From Streptomyces pyxinae (GTDB taxonomy: Bacteria; Actinomycetota; Actinomycetes; Streptomycetales; Streptomycetaceae): DNA of 64,000 nt. The DNA is taken from positions 186,001-250,000 of the forward strand of contig NZ_JANUGQ010000007.1 in the NCBI RefSeq assembly GCF_024756275.1, given 5' to 3'. Positions 26,857 through 35,324 of this stretch are shown here, in pieces (the first letter of the stretch is position 1; each line of letters starts with the position of its first letter). Position numbers and translations under genes: made by a program. The notes beneath the pieces are model-generated. The model worked only from the letters and a program-made list of their open reading frames with translations, ran no database searches and was not told the origin of the DNA.

Positions 26857-28056
26857 TCAGCCCGACAACCCCTGCGCCGCCGCGATGCCCAGCAGCACGA
26901 TCAGCGTCACCACGACGAAGACGAAGAGCCGCTGGCGCAGCAGCCGGGGGTTGGCCGGCCGGAGCGGTCCGCCGCCGGGCCGGGAGCCGGGACGGCCGCC
27001 GCCCCCCGTACGGGAGGGAGTGCGCGGTCCGGCTCCCCGGGGCCCCGGATCGCGGCCCGCCGGACCCCTCGGCGGGGCGGTACGGGGGCCGCTCGCGGGG
27101 CGCGGCGGGGGAGTCCGCTGGGGCCGGCCGGGGCCGCCGCCCCGCTCGGTGTACCGCTCGTCCAGCCGGCCGGTCGGCCGGTCGTCCACCACCCGGACCG
27201 GACGCGGGGCCGGCGGCCGCCCGTCGGAGAGTCCCTGCGCCTCCCGGGCGGCGATCTCCTTGAGCCGCATGGACAGTTGCAGGGTGCTGGGACGTTCCTC
27301 CGGGTCCTTCGCCAGACAGGCCTGGACGAGCGGGGCGAGGGCGTCCGGCACCCCCAGGAGCTGCGGCTCCTCGTGCACCACCCGGTAGAGCATGACCTCG
27401 GAACTGCCGTGCCCGAAGGGGGAGTCGCCCATCGCCGCGTACGCCAGGGTGGCGCCGAGCGCGAAGACGTCGGTCGCCGGGGTCACCACCGCGCCCCGCA
27501 CCTGCTCGGGCGCGAGGAAGCCGGGCGAGCCCACCGCCGTGCCGACATGGGTGAGGGTGGAGGCCCCGGTGGCCCAGGCGATCCCGAAGTCGATGATCCT
27601 GGGGCCCTTGGGGGAGAGCAGGATGTTGGAGGGCTTGAGGTCCCGGTGCACCACCCCGGCCTCATGGACGGCGACCAGGCCCTCGGAGAGCGCGGCGCCG
27701 ACCGCCGCCACGTCGGCCGCCCGCAGCGGGCCCTCCTCGGCGACCTTGTCGTGCAGCGAGGGCCCCGGCACGTACTGCGTGGCGAACCAGGGGCGCTCCG
27801 CCTCCAGATCGGCGGCCACCAGCCGCGCCGTACAGCCGCCGCGGATCCGCCGCGCGGCCGACACCTCGCGGGCGAACCGCGACCTGAACTCCTGGTCCTC
27901 GGCGAGATCCGGCCGGATGACCTTGAGCGCCACCCGCTGCCCGCGCCGGTCGGAGCCCAGATAGACGACACCCATGCCGCCGGCTCCGAGCCGCCGGTGC
28001 AGCCGGAACGAGCCGACGACCCGCGGATCCTCGCGCCGGAGCCGCATCATCGCCAT
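26857..28056 (-). CDS. Ser/Thr protein kinase, C-terminally membrane-anchored (PknB-like)
   Basis: 399 aa. The kinase domain spans ~12-270: glycine loop RLGAGGMGVVYLG, VAIK-type lysine in RVALKVI, catalytic loop VHRDLKPSNIL, DFG in IIDFGIA, APEQ and a late DVFALGATL. A Pro/Arg/Gly-rich juxtamembrane linker follows (~275-368), then one membrane helix LFVFVVVTLIVLLGIAA (~377-393) and a six-residue outside tail, so there is no sensor domain outside. Such kinases phosphorylate cytosolic and cell-wall regulators. ATG 28056 (cat 28054-28056). Convergent with the methyltransferase gene. Confidence 0.92.
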   Translation of the reverse strand: MAMMRLRREDPRVVGSFRLHRRLGAGGMGVVYLGSDRRGQRVALKVIRPDLAEDQEFRSRFAREVSAARRIRGGCTARLVAADLEAERPWFATQYVPGPSLHDKVAEEGPLRAADVAAVGAALSEGLVAVHEAGVVHRDLKPSNILLSPKGPRIIDFGIAWATGASTLTHVGTAVGSPGFLAPEQVRGAVVTPATDVFALGATLAYAAMGDSPFGHGSSEVMLYRVVHEEPQLLGVPDALAPLVQACLAKDPEERPSTLQLSMRLKEIAAREAQGLSDGRPPAPRPVRVVDDRPTGRLDERYTERGGGPGRPQRTPPPRPASGPRTAPPRGPAGRDPGPRGAGPRTPSRTGGGGRPGSRPGGGPLRPANPRLLRQRLFVFVVVTLIVLLGIAAAQGLSG

Positions 28057-28790
28057 GTTCGTCCCCTACCTACGGCGGGGGAACCGGCCCCGCCCCGCTG
28101 ACCGCGGTCGTCCGTCTGACGGGCCCCAGCTTACGTACCCCCGCCCGGGCGCGCTCATAGGCCGCGCCCTCGCGCGCGGATCGTTTGTCAGTGTCCGGCG
28201 CGAGACTTGAGGAGGGGTCAGCGACCCCGGCCCGCCGGCCTGCGGCGGAGCGCGCCGGGCCAAAGATCCACTCCCACAGGGGTATTGGATCATCGTCGAC
28301 CGGCTCTCCGGGGGGCGCCGCCACCGCGTGGCACCCGGCCCGGGCGCACCGGGCGGTGGCCTCCGGGGGCGGTCACCGGGGGGACCGGGCCGCCCGAAGA
28401 GGGGGGACGAACGTGAGCGAAGTCACCCGGACCGGTGTCGTCGCGCGTCCGGCGCACGGAGCCTCCTCCCGGGACCGCCGTACGGCCGCTCCGGGCCGGC
28501 CGGTCCCGCCGGGGCGGGGCACCCGCCCCCGGCGCCCCCTCCGGGAAGACCCCCAGAAAGGCCCCGGGGCTGGCGCCCCGTCTCCACCCAGCGGAGTACA
28601 CGCCGGGGCGGCGGCTCATCCTCGGGGAGGCCCGGCAAAGGGTACGCGGGCATGACGCCGACGAGGTGCCGTCTCCCTAGAGTTGAAGTCAAGCGGCGGG
28701 TGAGCACTCGTCCCCCGGGCCAGTAGCCCGCCGCCGTCAGACCGACAGGATCGACATCTGCGTCCGACAGGATCTACAGGAGAAGCAGCC
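28057..28790. other. 734-bp gap without a convincing gene
   Basis: No frame shows sustained third-position GC bias. A GTG at 28413 has a strong GAGGGGGGA ribosome-like site and starts SEVTRTGVVARP, but turns to Arg/Pro/Gly noise by ~30 residues and ends at 28655. A leftward frame 28324-28070 starts plausibly but is also unconvincing. The gap must contain promoters for the kinase (left) and the small membrane protein (right). CGACAGGAT occurs twice at 28742-28775 before the latter. Confidence 0.5.
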
Positions 28791-28997
28791 ATGGCGGAGA
28801 CGGCATCGCGGACGATGGCCGGCGCACGCGGACGAAAGCCATTCGTCTCGTCCGGCGTCCGTCCGTCCGGCCGGCGCCATCCACTGGTCGCCACGGCAAT
28901 GGTTCTTCCTCTCGCGGCACTGCTCGTGGTCGCCTTCGGCGGCTGGGACGCGGTGGTCGCACAAGCGTCGTCCGTGGGCATGATGCTGGGGCGCTGA
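28791..28997 (+). CDS. Small single-TMS membrane protein
   Basis: 68 aa. A basic Ser/Gly/Arg-rich N-terminus (RTMAGARGRKPF; RPSGRRH) is followed by one hydrophobic helix, HPLVATAMVLPLAALLVVAF (~30-50), and a short C-terminus. ATG 28791 is preceded by CAGGAG (28777-28782). Followed by a strong hairpin terminator (29081-29120), which supports it being a real monocistronic gene. I recall similar short streptomycete proteins but no function. Confidence 0.7.
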   Translation: MAETASRTMAGARGRKPFVSSGVRPSGRRHPLVATAMVLPLAALLVVAFGGWDAVVAQASSVGMMLGR

Positions 28998-29080
28998 GCG
29001 GCGCCCCGGGGTCCGGAAGAGCGGTCCGGGCCCGGGACATCCAGCCACTACCCCGTGGGGACGGGGGTGCGGCGGACGGC

Positions 29081-29120
29081 AGTGGTGGCCGATCGGCTGG
29101 GGAGCCGGTCGGCCACCACT
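29081..29120 (+). terminator. Terminator after 68-aa membrane protein gene
   Basis: AGTGGTGGCCGATCGGCT (29081-29098) pairs with AGCCGGTCGGCCACCACT (29103-29120) over 18 bp with one wobble, loop GGGG, then TCTTGCT. Confidence 0.8.
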
Positions 29121-29197
29121 TCTTGCTGCCCGCTTCCGCTGCTCCTCGCTGCCCCCTGGCGGCGTGCTCCCGCTGCTCCCCGGGCCGTACGCTCCCG

Positions 29198-29262
29198 CTG
29201 CCCCGCTGCCCCGCTGCCCCGCTGCCCCGCTGCCCCGCTGCCCCGCTGCCCCGCTGCCCCCG
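29198..29262. repeat. 8-bp tandem repeat (CTGCCCCG)7
   Basis: Seven exact CTGCCCCG octamers at 29198-29253 and an eighth with one extra C (29254-29262). The flanks 29130-29200 and 29262-29300 are looser GCTGCTCC-like copies. Lies ~140 bp upstream of the phosphotransferase start. Confidence 0.95.
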
Positions 29263-29402
29263 CTGCTTGCTGGCCACGGCCCTTCTCCTGCGGGCTGTCC
29301 CTCTCCCCGCGGCCTTCCCGCTGCCTTTCCGCCGCTCTCCTCCCGCACGCCGCCCTTCTCCTGCTCGCGGCCCGCCCTCCGGCGCCGCGTAGGCTCCCTC
29401 CC

Positions 29403-30437
29403 ATGCCGCCGGAGTCCGCCACCCCCCTCCACCGGGAACTCGCCGCCGTGGCGCGGGAGGCCGCGCACCTGTCCCGGCCGCACCACCCCTGCCCGGCCTG
29501 CGCCGCCCCGCCGCGCACCCGCGGCCCGGCGGGGACCCTCACGCCCCCCGAGCCGGCCGTGCTCGCGGACCGGCCCGACGGGACGGTGGTACGGCACGGG
29601 GCCGCCGTCGCCAAGGCGCACGCGCCCGGCACCGGGGGCCCCGACCACCGCGTCCGGCTCGCCGTCGCCGGCCACCCCCGCCTGGCCGGGGTCCTGCTGC
29701 CACCGCTGGCACCGGAGGACCCGCCCGTCGGCGCCCCCCGCGACCGGCCGGTCTCGGTCTGGCCCTACGGCACCCCCGTCGACCCGGACGACCCGGCCGC
29801 CGCCCCCTGGGAGGCGGCCGGCACCCTGCTGGCGCGCCTCCACTCCGTACCGCCCGGTGCGCTGCCAGGCCCGCTGCCGCCGATGCGGGGCCCGGCCAAG
29901 GCGGCCCGGGCCATGGCGCGGCTCGCGGCGGCGGGCGACCGGCTGCCGGCCGCCGCCCCGGTGCGCGCGGCCTGGCGCCGGCTGCCCGGCTGGGCCAGGG
30001 GCGAGGCGCCCGCGCCCGGCCCGGCGGCCCTCTGCCACGGCGACTTCCACCTCGGCCAGCTCGTCCGCCACCCGGTGCCCGGCGGCCCCTGGCTGCTCAT
30101 CGACGTGGACGACCTGGGCACCGGCGACCCCGCCTGGGATTTGGCCCGCCCCGCCGCCTGGTACGCCACCGGACTGCTGGCCCCGGCCGACTGGGCCCGG
30201 TTCCTCGGCGCCTACCGGGCGGCCGGCGGCCCCGCCGTACCGCCCGGCGACGACAGCGACCCCTGGCCCCGGCTCGACGCGCCCGCCAGGGCGCTCACCG
30301 TCCAGACCGCCGCGCTGGCCGTCGCCAAGTGCGCGGCGGCGGGCCGGGCCCCGGACGACGCCGAGGCCGCGATGGTCGACGCCTGCGCCCGGATCGCGGA
30401 ACTGCCCGCCCGGTCCGCGCCGTCCTCCCCCACGTAG
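29403..30437 (+). CDS. Aminoglycoside phosphotransferase (APH)-family protein
   Basis: 344 aa. Kinase-like fold of the APH/ChoK superfamily. Brenner motif LCHGDFHLGQL near residue 211 and the metal-binding segment IDVDDLGTGDPAWDLARP near 233-250 are intact. The N-terminal lobe is Pro/Ala-rich and shorter than in true resistance enzymes, with a GAAVAKAHAPGT segment that may supply the ATP-binding Lys. ATG 29403 was chosen because upstream sequence in frame is the 8-bp repeat tract. Substrate unknown; antibiotic, sugar or protein substrates all occur in the family. Confidence 0.82.
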   Translation: MPPESATPLHRELAAVAREAAHLSRPHHPCPACAAPPRTRGPAGTLTPPEPAVLADRPDGTVVRHGAAVAKAHAPGTGGPDHRVRLAVAGHPRLAGVLLPPLAPEDPPVGAPRDRPVSVWPYGTPVDPDDPAAAPWEAAGTLLARLHSVPPGALPGPLPPMRGPAKAARAMARLAAAGDRLPAAAPVRAAWRRLPGWARGEAPAPGPAALCHGDFHLGQLVRHPVPGGPWLLIDVDDLGTGDPAWDLARPAAWYATGLLAPADWARFLGAYRAAGGPAVPPGDDSDPWPRLDAPARALTVQTAALAVAKCAAAGRAPDDAEAAMVDACARIAELPARSAPSSPT

Positions 30438-30477
30438 GGTGAGCCCACCATTCGTACGGCGAGGAGTTGAGCCGAGC

Positions 30478-30768
30478 ATGCAGTGTCCGAAGTGCCACGC
30501 GCCCATGCACACGTACAACCGCAACGGCGTCCAGATCGAGCAGTGCAGCGGCTGCCGGGGGATATTCCTGGACTACGGGGAGCTGGAGGCACTGACCCGG
30601 CTGGAGTCCCAGTGGACCCAGCAGGCGCCGCCGCCCGCGCCCCCGGCCCCCGGCGGCTACCCGGCCCCCGCCGCCCCCGCCTGGGGTGCCCCGCACCACG
30701 GCGGCCACCACGGCCATCACGGGCACCACGGTCACCGGGGCTTCGGCCGGATGCTGTTCTCCTCCTGA
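30478..30768 (+). CDS. zf-TFIIB-type zinc-binding protein with His-rich tail
   Basis: 96 aa. Two CxxC knuckles, QCPKCHAPM at the start and EQCSGCRGIFLDYGELE at ~21-37, define the bacterial zf-TFIIB domain. A Pro/Ala linker and a His-rich tail (HHGGHHGHHGHHGHRG, ~74-89) follow, likely able to bind metal. ATG 30478, with GAGGAG 11 bp upstream. The role is unknown; it may store or sense zinc/nickel or act as an RNA polymerase or ribosome accessory. Confidence 0.82.
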   Translation: MQCPKCHAPMHTYNRNGVQIEQCSGCRGIFLDYGELEALTRLESQWTQQAPPPAPPAPGGYPAPAAPAWGAPHHGGHHGHHGHHGHRGFGRMLFSS

Positions 30769-30929
30769 GCCTCGCGCCCTGAGCCGCCTCGTCCCGCGCC
30801 CCGGAGGTCTTCCCACCGGGCCGCGGGACGGCGCCGCACCACGGGCACGGACACCCCGCACCCGGTCACGGCTCAGAGGCACAGGCACAGGCTCACCCGC
30901 GCACCCGGCACCGCGGGCGGAGCACGCAG

Positions 30930-30960
30930 AACCCCCGGCCGTCGGGGACGGCCGGGGGTT
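30930..30960 (-). terminator. Terminator of the leftward tRNA array
   Basis: AACCCCCGGCCGTC (30930-30943), loop GGG, GACGGCCGGGGGTT (30947-30960): perfect 14-bp stem starting 8 bp past the last tRNA. Confidence 0.85.
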
Positions 30961-30968
30961 CCGGATGG

Positions 30969-31040
30969 TGCGCGATACTGGGATTGAACCAGTGACCTCT
31001 TCCGTGTCAGGGAAGCGCTCTCCCGCTGAGCTAATCGCGC
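30969..31040 (-). tRNA. tRNA-Val (GAC), copy 1
   Basis: 72 nt. Acceptor stem GCGCGAT/ATCGCGC, D-arm GCTC..GAGC, anticodon loop CTGACAC with anticodon GAC, T-arm ACTGG-TTCAATC-CCAGT, discriminator A. CCA is not encoded. Last gene of the leftward array. Confidence 0.95.
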
Positions 31041-31121
31041 GGGACGAGACATCGCTCTCGGCCGGACCGGACGAACCGGTACGACCGCCGAAGATCTCGA
31101 AGGTGCTGCGGTGATGCCGCG

Positions 31122-31193
31122 TGCGCGATACTGGGATTGAACCAGTGACCTCTTCCGTGTCAGGGAAGCGCTCTCCCGCTGAGCTAATCGCGC
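31122..31193 (-). tRNA. tRNA-Val (GAC), copy 2
   Basis: Identical in sequence to the copy at 30969-31040, 81 bp upstream of it in the transcription direction. Confidence 0.95.
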
Positions 31194-31212
31194 GGGGACC
31201 CTCGCGGGTCGG

Positions 31213-31284
31213 TGGACGATACTGGGATTGAACCAGTGACCTCTTCCGTGTCAGGGAAGCGCTCTCCCGCTGAGCTAATCGTCC
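31213..31284 (-). tRNA. tRNA-Val (GAC), copy 3 with different acceptor stem
   Basis: Same body and anticodon GAC as the other two, but the acceptor stem is GGACGAT/ATCGTCC in place of GCGCGAT/ATCGCGC. 19 bp from copy 2 and directly next to tRNA-Cys. Confidence 0.95.
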
Positions 31285-31288
31285 TTGG

Positions 31289-31359
31289 AGGTGGAGACGG
31301 GATTTGAACCCGTGTAGACGGCTTTGCAGGCCGTTGCCTCGCCTCTCGGCCACTCCACC
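31289..31359 (-). tRNA. tRNA-Cys (GCA)
   Basis: 71 nt. Acceptor GGTGGAG/CTCCACC, anticodon loop CTGCAAA (GCA), T-arm ACGGG-TTCAAAT-CCCGT, discriminator T; CCA is encoded next to it (31286-31288). Only ~4 bp from the following tRNA-Val. Confidence 0.95.
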
Positions 31360-31395
31360 AGGAGCTGCGGGGGTTCGGGAAGATCCCCCACGTCG

Positions 31396-31468
31396 AGCGG
31401 ACGACGAGATTCGAACTCGCGACCCTCACCTTGGCAAGGTGATGCTCTACCAACTGAGCCACGTCCGC
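31396..31468 (-). tRNA. tRNA-Gly (GCC)
   Basis: 73 nt. Acceptor GCGGACG/CGTCCGC, anticodon loop TTGCCAA (GCC), T-arm GCGAG-TTCGAAT-CTCGT, discriminator T. First gene of the leftward array. Confidence 0.95.
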
Positions 31469-31510
31469 TTGTCGTTTCCGGTCCGGCTGCGCGTCCCGGC
31501 GACGTGTTGA

Positions 31511-31538
31511 ACTCTAGCGGATTCCCGGGCCAGCACAA
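31511..31538 (-). promoter_or_regulatory. Candidate promoter of the tRNA array
   Basis: Reading leftward: TTGTGC (plus 31533-31538), 16-bp spacer, TAGAGT (plus 31511-31516), about 45 bp before tRNA-Gly. Moderate match to a vegetative promoter. Confidence 0.4.
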
Positions 31539-31636
31539 AAACGCGTTTGCCCAGCGTGCTGCGGCCGCTCCGGCCCGGTACCCCCGCCGACCTGCGGCGG
31601 CCCCGCTCCCGGCGGCCCCGCCATAGACTCGCAACC

Positions 31637-32692
31637 GTGCCCGACCTCGCTCCCCTGGCCCGCTTCGGCGGCCTGCTCGCCACCGATCTGCGCGATGTCA
31701 CCAGTGACCCCGCGGCGCTCGACTCCGCCGGTTTCTGGGCCGTCGCGGCGGACTTCGAGGGGCGGCTGACCTGCGCCCGCTTCGGTGACGTCCGCCCCGC
31801 CCCGGTGCCCGCGCCGCTCCCCGGGGCCTGGCGCGGACCGGCCGCGGGCGACTGGACGTCCTCGCTCGACCGCGTCGCGTACACCGCGGGTGTCCGCCGG
31901 ATCCGGGAGCACATCGCGGCCGGCGAGGTCTACCAGGCCAATCTCTGCCGGGTGCTCTCGGCGCCGCTGGCCGACCCGGTCTCCGACGTCGACGCCCTGA
32001 CCGCCCTGCTGGCCCGCGGCAACCCGGCCCCCTATGCCGGAACGATCCGCCTCCCGGCGCACGGGGTGGAGATCGCCACCGCCTCGCCCGAGCTCTATCT
32101 CCGCCGGGACGGCCGTACCGTCGAGTCCGGGCCGATCAAGGGCACCGGGCGGACCGCCGCCGACCTGCTGGAGAAGGACCGCGCCGAGAACGTGATGATC
32201 GTCGACCTGGTCCGCAACGACCTGGGCCGGGTCTGCGCCACCGGCACCGTGACCGTGCCCCGGCTCTGCGCCGTGGAGCCGCACCCCGGCCTGGTGCACC
32301 TGGTCTCCACGGTGCGCGGCCGGCTGGCCGACCGGGCCGGCTGGGCGGAGCTGCTGGCCGCCACCTTCCCGCCCGGCTCCGTCACCGGTGCCCCCAAGTC
32401 CAGCGCCCTGCGGATCATCGAGGCGCTGGAGCCGGCCCCGCGCGGCCCGTACTGCGGCGGCATCGGCTGGGTGGACGCCGACCGGGGCGCGGGGGAGCTG
32501 GCCGTCGGCATACGGACCTTCTGGATCGACCGGGCGGCGGGCGCCCTGCGGTTCGGCACCGGCGCCGGAATCACCTGGGGCTCCGACCCGGAGCGGGAGT
32601 GGGCCGAGACCGAGCTGAAGGCGGCCCGGTTGCTCGGGGTAGCGTCGGGCACTCATCAGGCGACCGAGGCGAGCGGAGGGACCATCCGATGA
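31637..32692 (+). CDS. pabB: Aminodeoxychorismate synthase component I (chorismate-binding)
   Basis: 351 aa. Converts chorismate (with ammonia from a glutaminase partner) to 4-amino-4-deoxychorismate for folate. Core motifs of the chorismate-binding fold: AAGEVYQANLCR near residue 97, ESGPIKGTGR near 161, MIVDLVRNDLGRV near 190, GSVTGAPK near 250 and YCGGIGWVD near 275. The K in PIKGTGR distinguishes the PabB/TrpE group. GTG 31637 chosen from the start of similarity; no strong ribosome site. ATGA overlap with pabC, so one operon. The N-terminal glutaminase-interaction region is shorter than in TrpE. Confidence 0.9.
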   Translation: MPDLAPLARFGGLLATDLRDVTSDPAALDSAGFWAVAADFEGRLTCARFGDVRPAPVPAPLPGAWRGPAAGDWTSSLDRVAYTAGVRRIREHIAAGEVYQANLCRVLSAPLADPVSDVDALTALLARGNPAPYAGTIRLPAHGVEIATASPELYLRRDGRTVESGPIKGTGRTAADLLEKDRAENVMIVDLVRNDLGRVCATGTVTVPRLCAVEPHPGLVHLVSTVRGRLADRAGWAELLAATFPPGSVTGAPKSSALRIIEALEPAPRGPYCGGIGWVDADRGAGELAVGIRTFWIDRAAGALRFGTGAGITWGSDPEREWAETELKAARLLGVASGTHQATEASGGTIR

Positions 32693-33507
32693 AACTCTGG
32701 GTCAACGGCGGGCTGCGGACGGCGGACGACGCCACCGTGTCCGTACTGGACCACGGGATGACCGTGGGCGACGGGATCTTCGAGACCCTCAAGGCCGAGA
32801 ACGGGCGGCTCTTCGCGCTCGACCTCCACCTGGACCGGCTCGCCCGCTCCGCCCGGGGGCTCGGCCTGCCCGAGCCGGACCGGGACGAGATCCGGCGCGC
32901 CTGCGCCGCCGTCCTGGACGCCAACCCGATGCCGCTCGGCCGGCTCCGGATCACCTTCACCGGCGGCATCGCGCCGCTCGGCTCGGACCGGGGTGACGCC
33001 GGGCCGACCGTGGTCGTCGCCATCGGCGAGACCAGCCGCCGTCCGGACAGCACGGCCGTCGTCACCGTCCCCTGGACACGCAACGAGCGCGGCGCCCTGA
33101 CCGGGCTGAAGACCACCTCGTACGCCGAGAACGTCGTCGCCCTCGCCCGGGCCCACGAACAGGGCGCGTCCGAGGCCCTGTTCGGCAACACGGCCGACCG
33201 GCTCTGCGAGGGCACCGGATCCAATGTCTTCGTGGTCCTGGACGGGCGGATCCACACCCCGCCGCTCTCCTCCGGCTGCCTCGCCGGCATCACCCGCGCC
33301 CTGACCGTCGAGTGGACCGGCGCCGAGGAGACCGACCTCCCGCTCGACGTGCTGGAGCGGGCCGACGAGATCTTCCTGACCTCCACCCTCCGGGACGTCC
33401 AGGCCGTCCACCGGGTCGACGGCCGCGAACTCCCGGGCGCTCCGGGCCCGGTGACCGCCAAGGCCATGCGGATCTTCACCGAGCGCGCCGCCCGGTTCGG
33501 CGGCTGA
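32689..33507 (+). CDS. pabC: Aminodeoxychorismate lyase-like class IV aminotransferase
   Basis: 272 aa. PLP enzyme that releases pyruvate from aminodeoxychorismate to give p-aminobenzoate. Fold-type IV features: VSVLDHGMTVGDGIFET (residues ~17-33), catalytic Lys in LTGLKTTSYAENV (~142), EGTGSNVFVVLDG (~178) and TSTLRDVQAVHRVDG near the C-terminus. ATG 32689 overlaps the pabB stop by 4 bp. A branched-chain or D-amino-acid aminotransferase would look similar; pairing with pabB favours PabC. Confidence 0.88.
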   Translation: MKLWVNGGLRTADDATVSVLDHGMTVGDGIFETLKAENGRLFALDLHLDRLARSARGLGLPEPDRDEIRRACAAVLDANPMPLGRLRITFTGGIAPLGSDRGDAGPTVVVAIGETSRRPDSTAVVTVPWTRNERGALTGLKTTSYAENVVALARAHEQGASEALFGNTADRLCEGTGSNVFVVLDGRIHTPPLSSGCLAGITRALTVEWTGAEETDLPLDVLERADEIFLTSTLRDVQAVHRVDGRELPGAPGPVTAKAMRIFTERAARFGG

Positions 33508-33677
33508 GCCACCGCCCGGGGCCGACGGGCCCGAGGATCCGGCCCGGACCCCGGCCGTGTCGCTCCCGGGCCGGGCGGGAGGCCGGGCGGGGCTTCGGGC
33601 GTCCCGGCCGCCGGGTGGAGGAAGCGGCCGGGACAAACGGGATGACGTACGCCCGGCCGGCGGGTAGAACACCCCTG

Positions 33678-34517
33678 ATGACCACCACCCTGCGGCCGGC
33701 CGGGCCGCTTCAGCAGTCCGCCGACGGCACCGCCGCGCGGACCTTCGAGGTCTGTGTCAACAGCCGCCCCGTCGGGGAGATCGAACTCGGCACCTCCGCC
33801 GGATTCGGCCCGGCGGCCGGCGAGATCCGCTCGCTCCGGATCGACGAGGCCGACCGCCGCCGGGGGCGCGGCACCGTGGCCGCGCTCGCCGCCGAGGAGG
33901 TGCTGCGCGGCTGGCGGTGCGAACAGGTCCTCGTCTCGATCCCGGCCGCCGCCACCGCCGCCCACCACCTGGCCGCCGCCCTCGGCTACACCGAGCGCGG
34001 CCGCAATATGTCCAAGCCGCTCACCACCGCCCCCGAGCCGCTCCCGGGGCTGACCGTCCGCCCCATGACGGAGGCGGAGTTCGAGGACTTCGCGGGGGAG
34101 TCGCGGGAGGGCTTCGCCCGCGACTGGATCGAGCGCGGCGTGCCGGAGGCGCAGGCTCGGGCCAAGGCGGAGACCAGCCAGCGGGAGCTGCTGCCCGACG
34201 GCCTCGCCACCGAGGGCGCGGTCCTGCGGGTCGTCACCGGGGCGGACGGCCGAGTGGTGGGCCGGCTCTGGACCGGGGAGCGCGAGCGGAGCCCGGGGGA
34301 GCGGATGGGGTACGTGTACGACATCGAGGTCGCCGCGGACCAGCGGGGCCGGGGGATCGGCCGGGCCCTGATGGGATGCGCCGAGCGGACCGGGCTGGAG
34401 CGGGGGTACCGCCACCTCGGGCTGCATGTCTTCGCGGACAACCCGCCGGCGCTGCGGCTCTACACCTCGCTCGGGTACGAGACCACGTACATCAACAGCT
34501 ACAAACCGCTGCTCTGA
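33678..34517 (+). CDS. Tandem GNAT acetyltransferase
   Basis: 279 aa, two GNAT-like halves. N-terminal half (~20-115): SLRIDEADRRRGRGTVAALAAEEV, degenerate. C-terminal half (~125-279): MGYVYDIEVAADQRGRGIGRALM with the QRGRGIG acetyl-CoA loop, then HVFADNPPALRLYTSLGYE, a complete motif set. Only the C-terminal domain is likely catalytic. ATG 33678 chosen; an ATG at 33642 is in frame. Substrate unknown. Confidence 0.85.
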   Translation: MTTTLRPAGPLQQSADGTAARTFEVCVNSRPVGEIELGTSAGFGPAAGEIRSLRIDEADRRRGRGTVAALAAEEVLRGWRCEQVLVSIPAAATAAHHLAAALGYTERGRNMSKPLTTAPEPLPGLTVRPMTEAEFEDFAGESREGFARDWIERGVPEAQARAKAETSQRELLPDGLATEGAVLRVVTGADGRVVGRLWTGERERSPGERMGYVYDIEVAADQRGRGIGRALMGCAERTGLERGYRHLGLHVFADNPPALRLYTSLGYETTYINSYKPLL

Positions 34518-34567
34518 CCGTCCCGGTGTGCCCCGGCCCCCGGCCCCGCCTCCGGGGACGGACGGGC

Positions 34568-35089
34568 TCAGCCGGCGGCGAGCAGCCGGTCCGCGATCGC
34601 CTCGATCCGCTCGCGCAGCCCCTCCTGGCTCTTGCCGCCGTCCAGCCGCTCCCCGCCGATCACATAGGTCGGGGTCCCGGTGACCCCGATCGCCCGGCCC
34701 TCGGCCTGATCGGCGTCGACCACCAGCAGATGCCGGCCGTCGATCAGGGCGGTGTCGAACTCCTCGGCCTCCAGGCCCAGTTCGCCGGCGGTCGCCAGCA
34801 GATACGGCTCCCCCCGGCGGCCCAGCTCGGCGGTCCCGGCGAGCAGCGCCTCCGCGTACGGCCACCCCTTGCCCTGCGCCTCGGCCTCCTCGAAGGCCTG
34901 CGCGGCGGCATAGGCGTGCCGGTGCTTCTCCAGCGGGAAGTGGCGCAGCCGTACCTCCAGGCGGTCGCCGTACCGGGCCCGCAGCGCGCGCAGGTCGCCC
35001 AGCGCGGCATGGCAGTCGGGGCACTGGAGGTCGCACCAGACGTCGAGAACGGCGGGACCGGGTGCGGGGGTGGTGGAGGCATCAGTCAT
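34568..35089 (-). CDS. DsbA-family thiol oxidoreductase (cytosolic)
   Basis: 173 aa. Thioredoxin fold with helical insert. Active site CPDC at Cys23-Cys26 in DVWCDLQCPDCHAAL; cis-Pro in GVTGTPTYVIGG near residue 138. The RLRHFPLEKHRHAYAAAQAFE segment is typical of the DsbA/FrnE insert. No signal peptide or membrane helix, so probably cytoplasmic. Convergent with the GNAT gene. Likely a disulfide or glutathione/mycothiol-linked exchange enzyme; substrate unknown. Confidence 0.87.
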   Translation of the reverse strand: MTDASTTPAPGPAVLDVWCDLQCPDCHAALGDLRALRARYGDRLEVRLRHFPLEKHRHAYAAAQAFEEAEAQGKGWPYAEALLAGTAELGRRGEPYLLATAGELGLEAEEFDTALIDGRHLLVVDADQAEGRAIGVTGTPTYVIGGERLDGGKSQEGLRERIEAIADRLLAAG

Positions 35090-35324
35090 GGCGGCAGTCT
35101 TTCAGCCGTCCCGCCCCCCGGCTCCATCGGCACCGGCCCGATCGGCACCGGGCCTCCGCCACCCGGTCCGGAGGGCGAAGGGCGTCCCGGAGGAGAGGAG
35201 CGGGGTGTCCCGGAGGAGGAGCGCGCCCCGGAGATCCCCCTGAGGTCTTCCGGCGCCATGGCCGCTCCGCCGCCCGGCGGTGCAGGATGGAAGGGACGTA
35301 CCGCCGCACGCCCTGGAGGAGCGG

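Noticed and set aside
28070..28324. 84-codon leftward frame beginning MAAPPGEPVDDDPIPLWEW
   Set aside because: Start looks protein-like, but third positions lack GC bias and there is no ribosome site; left as unproven.
28413..28655. GTG-start frame with strong GAGGGGGGA site
   Set aside because: Only ~12 orderly residues before Arg/Pro/Gly noise; could be a frameshifted relic but cannot be supported.
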